The notes under the pieces: model-generated
The model's database searches: none
Seen by the model: only the letters and a program-made list of their open reading frames with translations
What the model was told of the DNA's origin: nothing
Position numbers and translations under genes: made by a program
Shown here: piece after piece, positions 45,130 to 54,800 of the stretch
How the letters are laid out: each line of letters opens with the position of its first letter
Position numbering within the stretch: position 1 is the first letter of the stretch
Source: Intestinibacter bartlettii
Lineage (GTDB): Bacteria; Bacillota; Clostridia; Peptostreptococcales; Peptostreptococcaceae
Reading direction: 5' to 3' (one strand)
Length of the DNA stretch: 64,000 nt
Assembly: GCF_000154445.1 (NCBI RefSeq)
Contig: NZ_DS499562.1

Positions 45130-46320
45130 ATGATGAATAATAAAAAAGGATTCGCAACTACATCAATTCATGCAGGACATCACAAAAATGCCGCTGGTGC
45201 TTTGTCATTACCAATATACCAAACTTCAACATTTGTATTTGATAGTGCCGAACAAGGTGGTAGAAGATTCGCTGGAGAAGAAGAAGGATACATATATTCC
45301 AGATTAGGAAATCCAACTAATACTTCTCTTGAACAAAAAGTAGCCGCTTTAGAAGGTGGAGAAGCTGCTGCATCTACTGCTTCTGGTATGGGCGCTATAT
45401 CTTCTGCATTATGGACAGCTTTAAAAGCTGGTGATCATGTTCTTGCTTGTGACACACTTTATGGTTGTACTCAAGCCTTACTTAGCAAAGGACTTACTAA
45501 ATTCGGAATCGAAGTTGATTTCGTAGACTTATCTAATTTAGATTTAATGAAAGAAAAAATGAAAGACAACACTAGAGTTGTTTATTTAGAAACACCTGCT
45601 AATCCAACTTTAAAAATTTGTGATATAGAAGCAATTTCAAAAATTGCACACGAAAAAGAAGGTACTATAGTTATGGTCGATAATACTTTCTGTTCTCCAT
45701 ATATTCAAAGACCACTTGAATTAGGTGCTGATGTTGTTTTACATTCTGCAACTAAATATTTAAACGGTCATGGTGATGTTATCGCTGGTTTTGTTGTTGG
45801 TAGCAGTGAATTTATAACTGCTGTTAAAATGGAAGGTATTAAAGATTTTACAGGCGCTGTACTTAGCCCTAACGATGCATTCTTAATCAATAGAGGTCTT
45901 AAAACTCTTGAAATCAGAATGGAAAAACACTGTGCAAATGCAATGAAGGTAGCAGAATTCTTACAAAGTCATCCTGCTATAGAATCTATACTTTATCCTG
46001 GATTAAAAGACTTCCCACAATACGATTTAGCTAAAAAACAAATGTCACTTCCAGGTGCTATGATTTCATTTGAAGTTAAAGGTGGAATTGAAGCCGGTGC
46101 AAAATTAATGAATACACTAGAACTTTGTACATTAGCAGTTAGTTTAGGTGATGCTGAAACATTAATCGAACATCCAGCATCAATGACTCACTCTCCTTGT
46201 ACTCCAGAAGAAAGAGCTGCTGCAAATATCACAGATGGTTTAGTAAGACTTTCTGTTGGACTTGAAGATGCTGATGATATAATTGCTGATTTAAAACAAG
46301 CACTAGATAAATTAGTTTAA
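45130..46320 (+). CDS. megL: Methionine gamma-lyase
   Basis: 396 residues, PLP fold type I. The PLP lysine is in HSATKYLNGHGDVIAG. Residues 111-114 are YGCT, and Cys113 corresponds to the catalytic Cys that marks methionine gamma-lyases and is absent from cystathionine lyases. It cleaves methionine to methanethiol, ammonia and 2-oxobutyrate, a fermentative amino-acid route. The ATG at 45130 follows AAGGGGG. It is monocistronic, with a strong terminator. Confidence 0.9.
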   Translation: MMNNKKGFATTSIHAGHHKNAAGALSLPIYQTSTFVFDSAEQGGRRFAGEEEGYIYSRLGNPTNTSLEQKVAALEGGEAAASTASGMGAISSALWTALKAGDHVLACDTLYGCTQALLSKGLTKFGIEVDFVDLSNLDLMKEKMKDNTRVVYLETPANPTLKICDIEAISKIAHEKEGTIVMVDNTFCSPYIQRPLELGADVVLHSATKYLNGHGDVIAGFVVGSSEFITAVKMEGIKDFTGAVLSPNDAFLINRGLKTLEIRMEKHCANAMKVAEFLQSHPAIESILYPGLKDFPQYDLAKKQMSLPGAMISFEVKGGIEAGAKLMNTLELCTLAVSLGDAETLIEHPASMTHSPCTPEERAAANITDGLVRLSVGLEDADDIIADLKQALDKLV

Positions 46321-46350
46321 AATATTCTTTATTTTAAATATATAACTATA

Positions 46351-46386
46351 AAAGCCATGGGGTTAATTTTCCCCATGGCCCTTTTA
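46351..46386. terminator. Intrinsic terminator after megL
   Basis: GCCATGGGG / CCCCATGGC with TTAATTTT loop and T4 on the plus strand, 30 bases after the stop. Confidence 0.85.
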
Positions 46387-46408
46387 CTTTGTTTAAATTA
46401 AATTTTTA

Positions 46409-47236
46409 TTATCTTAAAAAGAAATAATAACCTAAAAGTATTATACCAAGTATAATTCTATACCATCCAAATACTTTGAAGTCGTGTTTCTTTATGTAGC
46501 CCACAAGGAACTTAATTGCTAATATTGATACTATAAATGCTACTATACTTCCTACAGATAATATAATCATTTCAAATCCTGTAAATACAAATCCGAATTT
46601 AACTAATTTAAGTAAACTAGCTCCGAACATAACTGGTATTGCTAGGAAGAATGTAAATTCTGCTGCTACTTCTCTTGATACTCCTATTAATAAAGCACCT
46701 AATATTGTCGCTCCAGAACGTGAAGTTCCTGGGAAAACTGCTGCTATAACTTGGAATAATCCTATTATTATAGCCATTTTGAAAGTTAATTGATCCATAT
46801 CATTTGCGATTGGATTTTTTCCTTTGTTGTAGTTTTCAACAACTATAAAGAATATACCAAATAGAATTAACATTATCGCTACTGTTTGGAAGTTATAGAA
46901 TAACTCATTAACCTTATCATCAAACAATAGGCCTATAACTGCAGCTGGTAAACATGCAATTATTACTTTAATCCACATTATGATTATACTCTTTTGTACA
47001 AATGGTTTCTTTTTAAATGAAAAAGGAAAGATCTTTTTCCAATATAAAACTACTACCGCCATGATTGCACCTAATTGTATAACTACAAAGAACATTTCCT
47101 TAAATGCTGGAGACATATTTAGTTGTAAAAATTCATCAACTAATATCATATGTCCTGTACTACTTACTGGAAGCCATTCTGTAATCCCCTCGATTATACC
47201 CAGAATAATGGCTTTAATTATTTCGATAAACTCCAT
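46409..47236 (-). CDS. uppP: Undecaprenyl-diphosphatase (BacA type)
   Basis: 275 residues with eight hydrophobic helices. The two family motifs are present: EGITEWLPVSSTGHM near the N-terminus and PGTSRSGATI near residue 170. It recycles the lipid carrier of peptidoglycan synthesis and gives bacitracin tolerance. GAGAGGTG precedes the ATG. It stands alone. Confidence 0.94.
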   Translation of the reverse strand: MEFIEIIKAIILGIIEGITEWLPVSSTGHMILVDEFLQLNMSPAFKEMFFVVIQLGAIMAVVVLYWKKIFPFSFKKKPFVQKSIIIMWIKVIIACLPAAVIGLLFDDKVNELFYNFQTVAIMLILFGIFFIVVENYNKGKNPIANDMDQLTFKMAIIIGLFQVIAAVFPGTSRSGATILGALLIGVSREVAAEFTFFLAIPVMFGASLLKLVKFGFVFTGFEMIILSVGSIVAFIVSILAIKFLVGYIKKHDFKVFGWYRIILGIILLGYYFFLR

Positions 47237-47281
47237 AATTCACCTCTCGTTATATTTTATTTATTTTTCAATTTTACATTA

Positions 47282-47312
47282 AAATATCCTGCTAAAAACA
47301 GGATATTTCACT
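47282..47312. terminator. Hairpin between uppP and the nitroreductase remnant
   Basis: AAATATCCTG / CAGGATATTT with a short T-run on the minus strand, placed after the nitroreductase stop. Confidence 0.6.
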
Positions 47313-47398
47313 TTTTATTAAAATAATATTTTTAATATCTATAGTATAACATCAAAATATAGCATTTTTATTACAAATAATTAAATTTTTGATAAACT

Positions 47399-47906
47399 TT
47401 AGTCTATAAATGTTACTACATCTTCTAATGGAAGTCTTGGTGGTTGTGGTGCACTTGAATCTTCTGGAACACCAACTGGGATTAAAGCCATTAACTCTCC
47501 TTTTGTTTCATCATGGCCCATTACTTCATATATTTTATCTCTAGAATGTACTGGTCCTGTCATGTAGCAAGCACCATATCCCATATTTGCAGCCGCTAAT
47601 AATAAGTTTTCAACTGCTGCCCCTATAGTTTGTATTTCTGCTTGACTAGATGTTGCCATGTTGTATAACTCTTTACATTCTGGTTTATCTTTTAATATTT
47701 TATATTCTACCGTTTTATATGGTTTTGCATAAACTAAAACAAGAACTGGTGCATTTTTAAACACTGTATAGTATTTTAAAAATTTACTCATATTAGCTTG
47801 GTCTTTTTCATTATCTGCTAAATTTGCGATTTCCATATGTCTATCGCCAACAACTTTAGCTATTTCTTCTATTTTTTCTTTTGTATATAAATTCTAAGTT
47901 TGTCAT
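47399..47906 (-). pseudogene. Nitroreductase-family gene with internal deletion
   Basis: The frame from 47836 encodes the C-terminal 145 residues of an FMN-dependent nitroreductase (QAEIQTIGAAVENLLLAAANMGYGACYM). Upstream, a proper start exists (ATG at 47906 after CAGGAGA) giving MTNLEFIYKR, but the sequence then jumps to KEKIEEIAKVVGDRH in another frame. About 40 residues that normally hold the RxSxRxF FMN-phosphate motif and the PSxxNxQ segment are missing, at a junction rich in AAAAG repeats. A deletion plus frameshift is the simplest reading; assembly error is possible. Confidence 0.8.
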
Positions 47907-48026
47907 TTGTATATCTCCTGCCTTTTTATTTTCTATATCAACCAAATCTATTTTATACTAATAATAAAATTTTTACTATAATCTTTTATGAATTTATTTC
48001 ATTTAATATTTTATTAATTTTTAAGC

Positions 48027-48290
48027 CTAAAGTTCAAATCGAGTCACATTACCCTTTTCATCTTGTAATGTCATAACTTCTAATCCTGGGTAATTCCTAA
48101 ATAACCATTTTACCTCTGTCATAGCGTCACTCACTTGTTGTTTATTCATCTTCTTTATAAACATACTATGTGCTATTTCTTCAAATTCCTTACTATTCAT
48201 GTAATTTCTTATAAAAGTATAAGCAATTGCATTCGGAATATTGTTAACACTTCCCTTTCCTCTATTAAATTTCTGTTTATACATTTTCAT
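48027..48290 (-). CDS. Small hypothetical protein
   Basis: 87 residues, not recognised. Mostly helical and basic in the first half (YKQKFNRGKGSVNNIPNAIAYTFIRNYMNS) and ending in a likely beta hairpin (LEVMTLQDEKGNVTRFEL). No signal, no Cys. The ATG at 48290 has AGGAG at an 8-9 base distance, better than the upstream alternatives. It lies between the nitroreductase remnant and the AGCS symporter gene on the same strand. Confidence 0.6.
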   Translation of the reverse strand: MKMYKQKFNRGKGSVNNIPNAIAYTFIRNYMNSKEFEEIAHSMFIKKMNKQQVSDAMTEVKWLFRNYPGLEVMTLQDEKGNVTRFEL

Positions 48291-48434
48291 ATACATCACT
48301 CCTAAATATATATTTCCCAATATTAGATTTTTAATAGTATACCTAGTCCTACTTAACTTAATATCTTATATATATTTATTTTAAATATTTTAATTTTATG
48401 AACATAAATTAGTAGAATAACCTCTTTTTTACAC

Positions 48435-48471
48435 AAAAAAGCTATATGGAATTGTCCATATAGCTTTTTAT
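48435..48471. terminator. Bidirectional terminator after the AGCS gene
   Basis: GCTATATGGA / TCCATATAGC with A6 and T5 flanks, about 20 bases past the stop codon. Confidence 0.87.
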
Positions 48472-48489
48472 TAGAATATATATATTTTA

Positions 48490-49845
48490 TTAAGATGCTA
48501 TCTTATTTTCTCCATCTAAATCCTGGTCATCTATTCTATATTTTTGCCATTCTTTAAATGTAAATATCATAAGTGTAGTTACGTTTATTCCACAAAGTAC
48601 GAATAAAAGTAGATCTACTGCTTCAAATACTACGTTTGCACCGAATACTGCTAAAGTTCCTGATACAATTACTAATATTAAATATATTGCTATATTTCTA
48701 TTTATAGGGTTAGTTTTAAATAATTTTGTCATGTAATAATATGAACCTAATATTGTAGTTAAAGCTGATAAAACAGTAAATATTGAGAATACTATTAATC
48801 CGAAAACTCCTGTTACATCTTGTGCTGTTTCAAATAATTGTGTCAATCTTGTTACTGTATCTGCTGGGAAGTGTATTATTCCATTTCTAACACCATATGA
48901 TGCTATATAAGAAGTAACTATTATTGCAACAAATACTGTAACAATTGTTGGTATTAATGCTATCATAGCTGCTTCCCTAGGTTTTGAATCAGATTCTTGT
49001 GCTGCCATTGCTAATGCACCTAAACCAGTCTCAGCTGTTTGAATTATTTTTTGCATACCTAATATAAATCCTAGTGGAACCCCAATCATTGCATTTACAG
49101 GATTTCTCATACCTTCTAGCATTCCATTTAAATACGTAGGTATAAATGATGCAGTTTTTATTACGAATATTGTAAAGAATATGAAGTATAAAGCTACTGC
49201 TGTACCTATCATATATGTCATAGCATTCATAAATATTTCATGTCTCTTAGATAATACTAAAAGTGCAACAACTATTATTACTGGCACTATGATAAATAGA
49301 TATCTTTGAATATTAGTAGTTTCTATTCCCATAAATTTAGATGCTACTATTGCAGTAACTGAATCTATTCCACTGAATTGGAATCCACCAAATCCGAATA
49401 CTGCTAACGCTACGAAACATATCGCATAAAACATCCCCAATTTAGGACTTATTATAGTTGATATATATTCTCTCGGAATTTTACCCATTATTTTTGAATT
49501 TAATGTTTCTGAATAAGAAACTGGAACCATTATTAGTGCTCCTATTAATGCCCATATTGCCAGTGCCTCTATATTATGTTGCCCAGCAGCGTATAATTTT
49601 GATAACGCTCCCATAACACCTACAACAGCACCTGTACCTATCATTGCACCAAGCGAAATTGCAGCTGGCCCTATAGCATTTTTAAGTTTTAATGTAGATG
49701 GATATGATGCTTTTTTCTGTACTATAAATATTGTTCTTATTGAAGTTATAGCTCCTACTACCAATATAAATGGTAAAAATACAGGCCATATCGCATCCGA
49801 AATATTAGTTATAATATGTTCTAATTTTAATAAAAAATCTGCCAT
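48490..49845 (-). CDS. AGCS-family sodium/amino-acid symporter
   Basis: 451 residues with about eleven membrane helices. Alanine/glycine:cation symporter features include SLGAMIGTGAVVGVMGAL in the first sodium-site helix and AETGLGALAMAAQ, which replace the usual GNIAGVATA and FETGLGS motifs, so substrate choice may be altered. Pair with a cation, probably Na+, is family knowledge. The ATG at 49845 lacks an adjacent ribosome site: AAGGAGAG is 36 bases away and an in-frame stop lies directly upstream, so the true start or a leader peptide needs attention. Confidence 0.8.
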   Translation of the reverse strand: MADFLLKLEHIITNISDAIWPVFLPFILVVGAITSIRTIFIVQKKASYPSTLKLKNAIGPAAISLGAMIGTGAVVGVMGALSKLYAAGQHNIEALAIWALIGALIMVPVSYSETLNSKIMGKIPREYISTIISPKLGMFYAICFVALAVFGFGGFQFSGIDSVTAIVASKFMGIETTNIQRYLFIIVPVIIVVALLVLSKRHEIFMNAMTYMIGTAVALYFIFFTIFVIKTASFIPTYLNGMLEGMRNPVNAMIGVPLGFILGMQKIIQTAETGLGALAMAAQESDSKPREAAMIALIPTIVTVFVAIIVTSYIASYGVRNGIIHFPADTVTRLTQLFETAQDVTGVFGLIVFSIFTVLSALTTILGSYYYMTKLFKTNPINRNIAIYLILVIVSGTLAVFGANVVFEAVDLLLFVLCGINVTTLMIFTFKEWQKYRIDDQDLDGENKIAS

Positions 49846-50355
49846 TTATTTTTTATTTGCTACTAAACTTAAAGCAGCTCTCCTTTCGTAAATTATTTTT
49901 ATTTAGGTCGATTAATATAATATTATAAATTTTATAATTAAATTCGATAAATTTATATTAATTTCGACATTGTGATAGTATAATAAATTTTAACAAGTAC
50001 ATATTTTTAGTGTCAATAAAATTTTACATACTTTTAGTATCCATTATTTTGCATATATTTATTTTCTCTGATACCTCTTTTTTTATACATTATTATTGAG
50101 TATATTTTTATATACAAATGCTTATTCAAAGTTATTTCAATGGATACATAATTTCACATATAAACTAAATACTATTTCTGGTTTTAGCTTTTATCTTGAA
50201 ATTTAATAAAAATATGTTATCCTAATATTAATTATTTTAAATTTAAATTCATATCTTATTAATATTTTTATTATATATTATGTCTATATTGTTTATATTT
50301 CGGTAATAATAAGTAAACAATACTTATTAATTTAATAAATACAAAAGGAGAAGTA
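49846..50355. other. Divergent promoter region between AGCS and MFS genes
   Basis: About 500 AT-rich bases without a frame. Two dyads stand out: GTCGATTAATATAA (49907-49920) with TTATATTAATTTCGAC (49953-49968), imperfect by two bases, on the AGCS side; and ATTGTTTA-N18-TAAACAAT (50288-50321), perfect, 35 bases before the MFS start. Both look like regulator sites. Confidence 0.5.
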
Positions 50356-51660
50356 ATGATGGAAAATACAAAAACAAAAAAACCATTCTTCTATGGTTGG
50401 ATAATAGTCGTGGCTTGTATGCTTATCCAAGCTGTTCCCTATGGTATAGCAACAAATGTACAACCACAATTTATTAACTTCGTAACTAGTGCAGAAGGTT
50501 TTACATTAACACAATTCTCTCTATTATTCACAATAGGTACAATTGTGTCAGCAATAGCATCACCTTATATAGGTAAAATACTATCTGATCCAAAAACAAA
50601 TATAAAATTAGTTTATCTTATAGGTTCAGTACTATGTGGTGGTGGATTTGCACTATTTTCATTAGCTGGCGGAAATCTATGGGCTTACTATGGAATTTCG
50701 GCTTTAGTTCAAGTTGGTACTTCTATAGTATCTGCTATAGGTGTTCCATTACTATTAAATGCATGGTTCAAAGAAAACAAAGGTTTAGCTATGGGACTAG
50801 CATTCTCTGGTAGTGGTATCGGTAATATATTTTTACAACAAGCAGCAGCTAGACTACTTAGTAATCCAAACTATGGTTATGCAAAAGCATATCTTATATT
50901 CGGTATAATATCACTTGTAGTATCAGTGCTAATTTCTATTTTCATGGTTAGATTACCAAAAGGACCAGAAGAATTAGCTGCTAATGTTCCTAGAAAAAAA
51001 GAAAAAGATAATAATCCAAAAACTTCTATAACAAAATGGGGTTATGCTCTTAAAGAAGTAACTCAAATGAAATTATTCTGGGTATTAGCTGTTGGATTCA
51101 TATTCGTTGGTTTCTATGTAAGTGGTATGTCAGTACAATATACATCTTATTTATATAAATCTGGCTTTAATGCTACTTACGTTGCTAATATAGGTTCAAT
51201 CTTTGCATTATTCTCTATATTAGGAAACCTAAGTGGTGGATTATTCTTTGATAAATTAGGTATTAAAAAGACACTTTTATTATCAGGTGTAATGGTTATA
51301 TTATGCGGTATATGTTTAATATTCATCCCTTCTATACCTGCTTTAGGATACTTATTCGCTATACTATTAGGAACTACTATCTTTGCATATATCATAGGAC
51401 CATCTTATTTAACAGGTGCTCTTTTTGGAGATAGAGAATTTGGTACTATATTAGGTATAGTTCAAGTATTCTTTGCTATAGGATATGCACTTGGTACTGT
51501 TCTTTTCGGTATGAGTGTTGATAAATTTGGATACTTAACATCTTGGGTAATTACAACAATATATGCAGCAATCGCATATGCTTGTTTATTAATTGCATCA
51601 GTTGGTATAGCAAAACACAACAAAGAACAAAATGTTACTGAGACTAAAAAAATAGCTTAA
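50356..51660 (+). CDS. MFS transporter, oxalate/formate antiporter (OFA)-like
   Basis: 434 residues with twelve helices. The opening PFFYGWIIVVACMLIQAVPYGI is the OFA-type first helix, and a basic central loop (PRKKEKDNNPKT) divides the two halves. It transports a small organic anion; the family includes OxlT and many uncharacterised monocarboxylate carriers. Two ATGs in tandem follow AAAGGAG; either could serve. It is a single gene with its own terminator. Confidence 0.82.
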   Translation: MMENTKTKKPFFYGWIIVVACMLIQAVPYGIATNVQPQFINFVTSAEGFTLTQFSLLFTIGTIVSAIASPYIGKILSDPKTNIKLVYLIGSVLCGGGFALFSLAGGNLWAYYGISALVQVGTSIVSAIGVPLLLNAWFKENKGLAMGLAFSGSGIGNIFLQQAAARLLSNPNYGYAKAYLIFGIISLVVSVLISIFMVRLPKGPEELAANVPRKKEKDNNPKTSITKWGYALKEVTQMKLFWVLAVGFIFVGFYVSGMSVQYTSYLYKSGFNATYVANIGSIFALFSILGNLSGGLFFDKLGIKKTLLLSGVMVILCGICLIFIPSIPALGYLFAILLGTTIFAYIIGPSYLTGALFGDREFGTILGIVQVFFAIGYALGTVLFGMSVDKFGYLTSWVITTIYAAIAYACLLIASVGIAKHNKEQNVTETKKIA

Positions 51661-51671
51661 TTTCAAATAAA

Positions 51672-51715
51672 TAAAAACTCTACAAATAGTTAATTTCTAT
51701 CTGTAGAGTTTTTTA
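51672..51715 (+). terminator. Intrinsic terminator after the MFS gene
   Basis: AAAACTCTACA / TGTAGAGTTTT with T6, 12 bases after the stop. Confidence 0.87.
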
Positions 51716-51759
51716 TTTTGTATCCTCTTAAATTTATCCCATTTTTTTACACAAAATGC

Positions 51760-51793
51760 TATACTTATAATATTGACCAAACAGTCAATATTA
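51760..51793 (+). promoter_or_regulatory. RND pump promoter with TetR-type operator
   Basis: A perfect dyad with 10-base arms, TAATATTGAC-N6-GTCAATATTA (51768-51793), matches the TTGAC...GTCAA form of TetR-family operators. Directly before it, TG-C-TATACT (51757-51765) can be an extended -10. A repressor here would block initiation. No TetR gene lies in the window. Confidence 0.75.
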
Positions 51794-51819
51794 ATAAAAT
51801 TTAAAGCGAGGTGAAATTT

Positions 51820-54800
51820 TTGTTACCAAAATTCAGTGTAAAAAAACCATTAACAGTATTCGTAGCTATGATTTTAGTACTTGTTTTAGGTGTTGTTTCA
51901 TTTACAAAAATGACAACTGATTTGCTACCTAGTATGAACCTTCCTTATGTAATTGCATATACTCCATATCCTGGAGCAAGTCCTGAAAAAGTTGAAAATA
52001 CTGTTACGAATCCTTTAGAAGAAGTTTTCTCTACAGTAAGTGGTGTTGAAAATGTTACTTCTATATCAAATGAAAATGTAAGTATGGTCATACTTGAGTT
52101 TTCACAAGATACAAATATGGACTCTGCAATGATAGACCTTAATGGACAAGTCGATTTAGTCAAAAGTAAGTTTGACGATACTGTAGGTTCCACTACCCTT
52201 ATGAAATTAAATCCAGATATGATGCCGATAATGATGGTCAGCGTCGATGTGGATGGAATGTCCCAAGAAGAAATCTCTACATATGTTAATGATGAAATCA
52301 TACCTAGTTTAGAGCGTATTGAAGGCGTCGCATCAGTAAGTGCAACTGGACTTGTAGAAAGTCAGTTACAAATCACTTTAGACACGGATAAAATAGATTC
52401 TCTAAATAAAAAAATCAAAGCTAATATCAATTCTGAATTAGATAAAAACGAAAAGAAAATAGATGATGGTATCTCTAAATTAGACAAAAGTGAAAAAGAA
52501 CTTGATAAAAAAAGCCAAGAACAGATATCAAAATTATCTGAAGCTAGTGTTGAATTAGAATCAGGTTTATCCCAATTATCATCTGCTATCGCTCAAATCC
52601 AAATGATGGACTCGGTTGGAGATTCTTTAAATCCTACTATTTCTGATGCTAAAAAGGCCCTTAATGACAGTGAATCAAAATTAAAAGATTTTAAAAATAA
52701 ATTAAAAATCGCTGAACAAAACGGTCTTGATACTTCTATATTAAAAGAAAATATAGCCTCTTTAGAATCAACTATAAAAACTATAAAAATTTCTATAGAA
52801 AATGCAGAAAAAGGATTGAATAGTTCTTCAGTTTCCCTTGGCCAACTACAAGCTCAACAAAAAGAGTTGAAATCCCAAAAGAAACAACTTGAAACAGCAA
52901 AATCAACATTAAATCAAGAGCTAACAAAAGCTTCAATTAAGATTATTCAAGGGAAAGCTCAACTTGAATCTGCAAAACAAGAATTAAATAAATCTAGGGA
53001 AGAAGCATTAAAATCAGCTGATTTATCAAGCAAGATTACTCCTGATATGATTAACTCTGTTCTTACAGCAGAAAACTTCTCTATGCCTGCAGGCTATGTT
53101 TCTGATGATACGAAACAATATTCTGTTAAAGTCGGTGATAAATTTACTTCTATTGACCAAGTCGAGGATTTACTTCTTATGTCTATCGATGGTATTGGTG
53201 ATATTTATTTAAAAGACATTGCTGATATTAAGTATGAAAACAATGTAAGTAAATCTTATACAAACGTAAACGGAAACCCAGGTATAATGTTATCTATTGA
53301 AAAAACTAGTACAGCATCTACTTCTTCAGTCTGCGATAAATTAAATCAAACTATAGATTCTTTAACTAATGGAAACGATAAATTACATATCCTTTCTCTA
53401 ATGGATCAAGGAATCTATATAGATATGGTTATTAACAGTATTTTAGACAACCTACTTTATGGTGGTATATTAGCAATAATCGTACTTTTAGTATTTTTAA
53501 GAAGTATTAAACCTACAGTTATAATAGCTTTCAGTATCCCTATGAGTTTATTATTCGCAGTAGTTTTAATGTACTTCACAGATATATCCCTAAATATGAT
53601 TTCACTATCTGGTTTATCGCTAGGTGTAGGTATGCTTGTCGATAACAGTATAGTCGTTATCGAAAATATTTATAGAATGAGAAATAACGGGGTTAGTAGA
53701 TATAAAGCTGCAGTTTATGGAGCTAAACAAGTTTCCGGAGCTATTTTTGCTTCTACTTTAACAACTATATGTGTATTCCTACCAATAGTATTTACTGATG
53801 GTATTACAAAACAAATATTTACGGATATGGGACTTACTATAGCATATTCATTAATCGCAAGTTTAATAATAGCCTTAACTCTAGTTCCTTGCATGGCTTC
53901 AAAATTATTAACTTCTGCTGATGAAAAAGAACATAGATGGTTCGATAAATTTGTAGATTTCTATGAAACATTACTAGAAAAAGCACTTAATCATAAATCA
54001 ATTGTTCTTATTGGTGCATTAATTCTTTTATGCTTTGCTGGATTTAGCGCAACAAGAATGGGAACTGCATTTATGCCTGATATGAGTTCGACACAAATGA
54101 CAGCGACTATCTCTCCAAAAGAAGGTCAAGAACTTACAGATGATGATTTACAAAAAATTAGTGATGACTTCGTTAAAATAGTCGGTAAAATCGATGATGT
54201 TGAAGGTGTTGGTGCGATGAATGGTTCTGGAACTATGATTGGTATGTCCTCTTCTGGTTCTTCAAATAGTATGTCTGTCTATATTGTATTAAAAGAAGAT
54301 ATGAAACATTCAAATAAAGAAATTGCCAAAATGATAAAAGACGATACTTCTTCCTTAAACTGCGATATATCAGTGAATGAATCTACTATGGATATGGGAA
54401 GTATGGTCGGTTCTGGAATAAACATTCAAATTAAAGGTGATAATTTGGATAAACTTCAAGATATATCTAAAGATATGGTAGATATATTAAAAAATACTGA
54501 TGGTGCAATTGATATAAAAAGTAGTTTAGATAATTCAGAAGTTGAACAACGTGTTTCTGTTAATAAAGACGAAGCTATGAAATACGGCCTTACAGTTGCT
54601 CAAGTTTATCAACAAATTTCCGAAAAATTAAAATCTGAAACAACTTCTACAACTATAACTTCAAATAGTAACGATTTAGCTGTAGTTATAAAAAATAATA
54701 CTTCTGAAACAACAATAAAAGATTTAAAATTATTAGAAATGAAAGGTACAAAAAATAATAAAGATGCTAAAGTAAAATTAAACAAAATAGCTACTATAAC

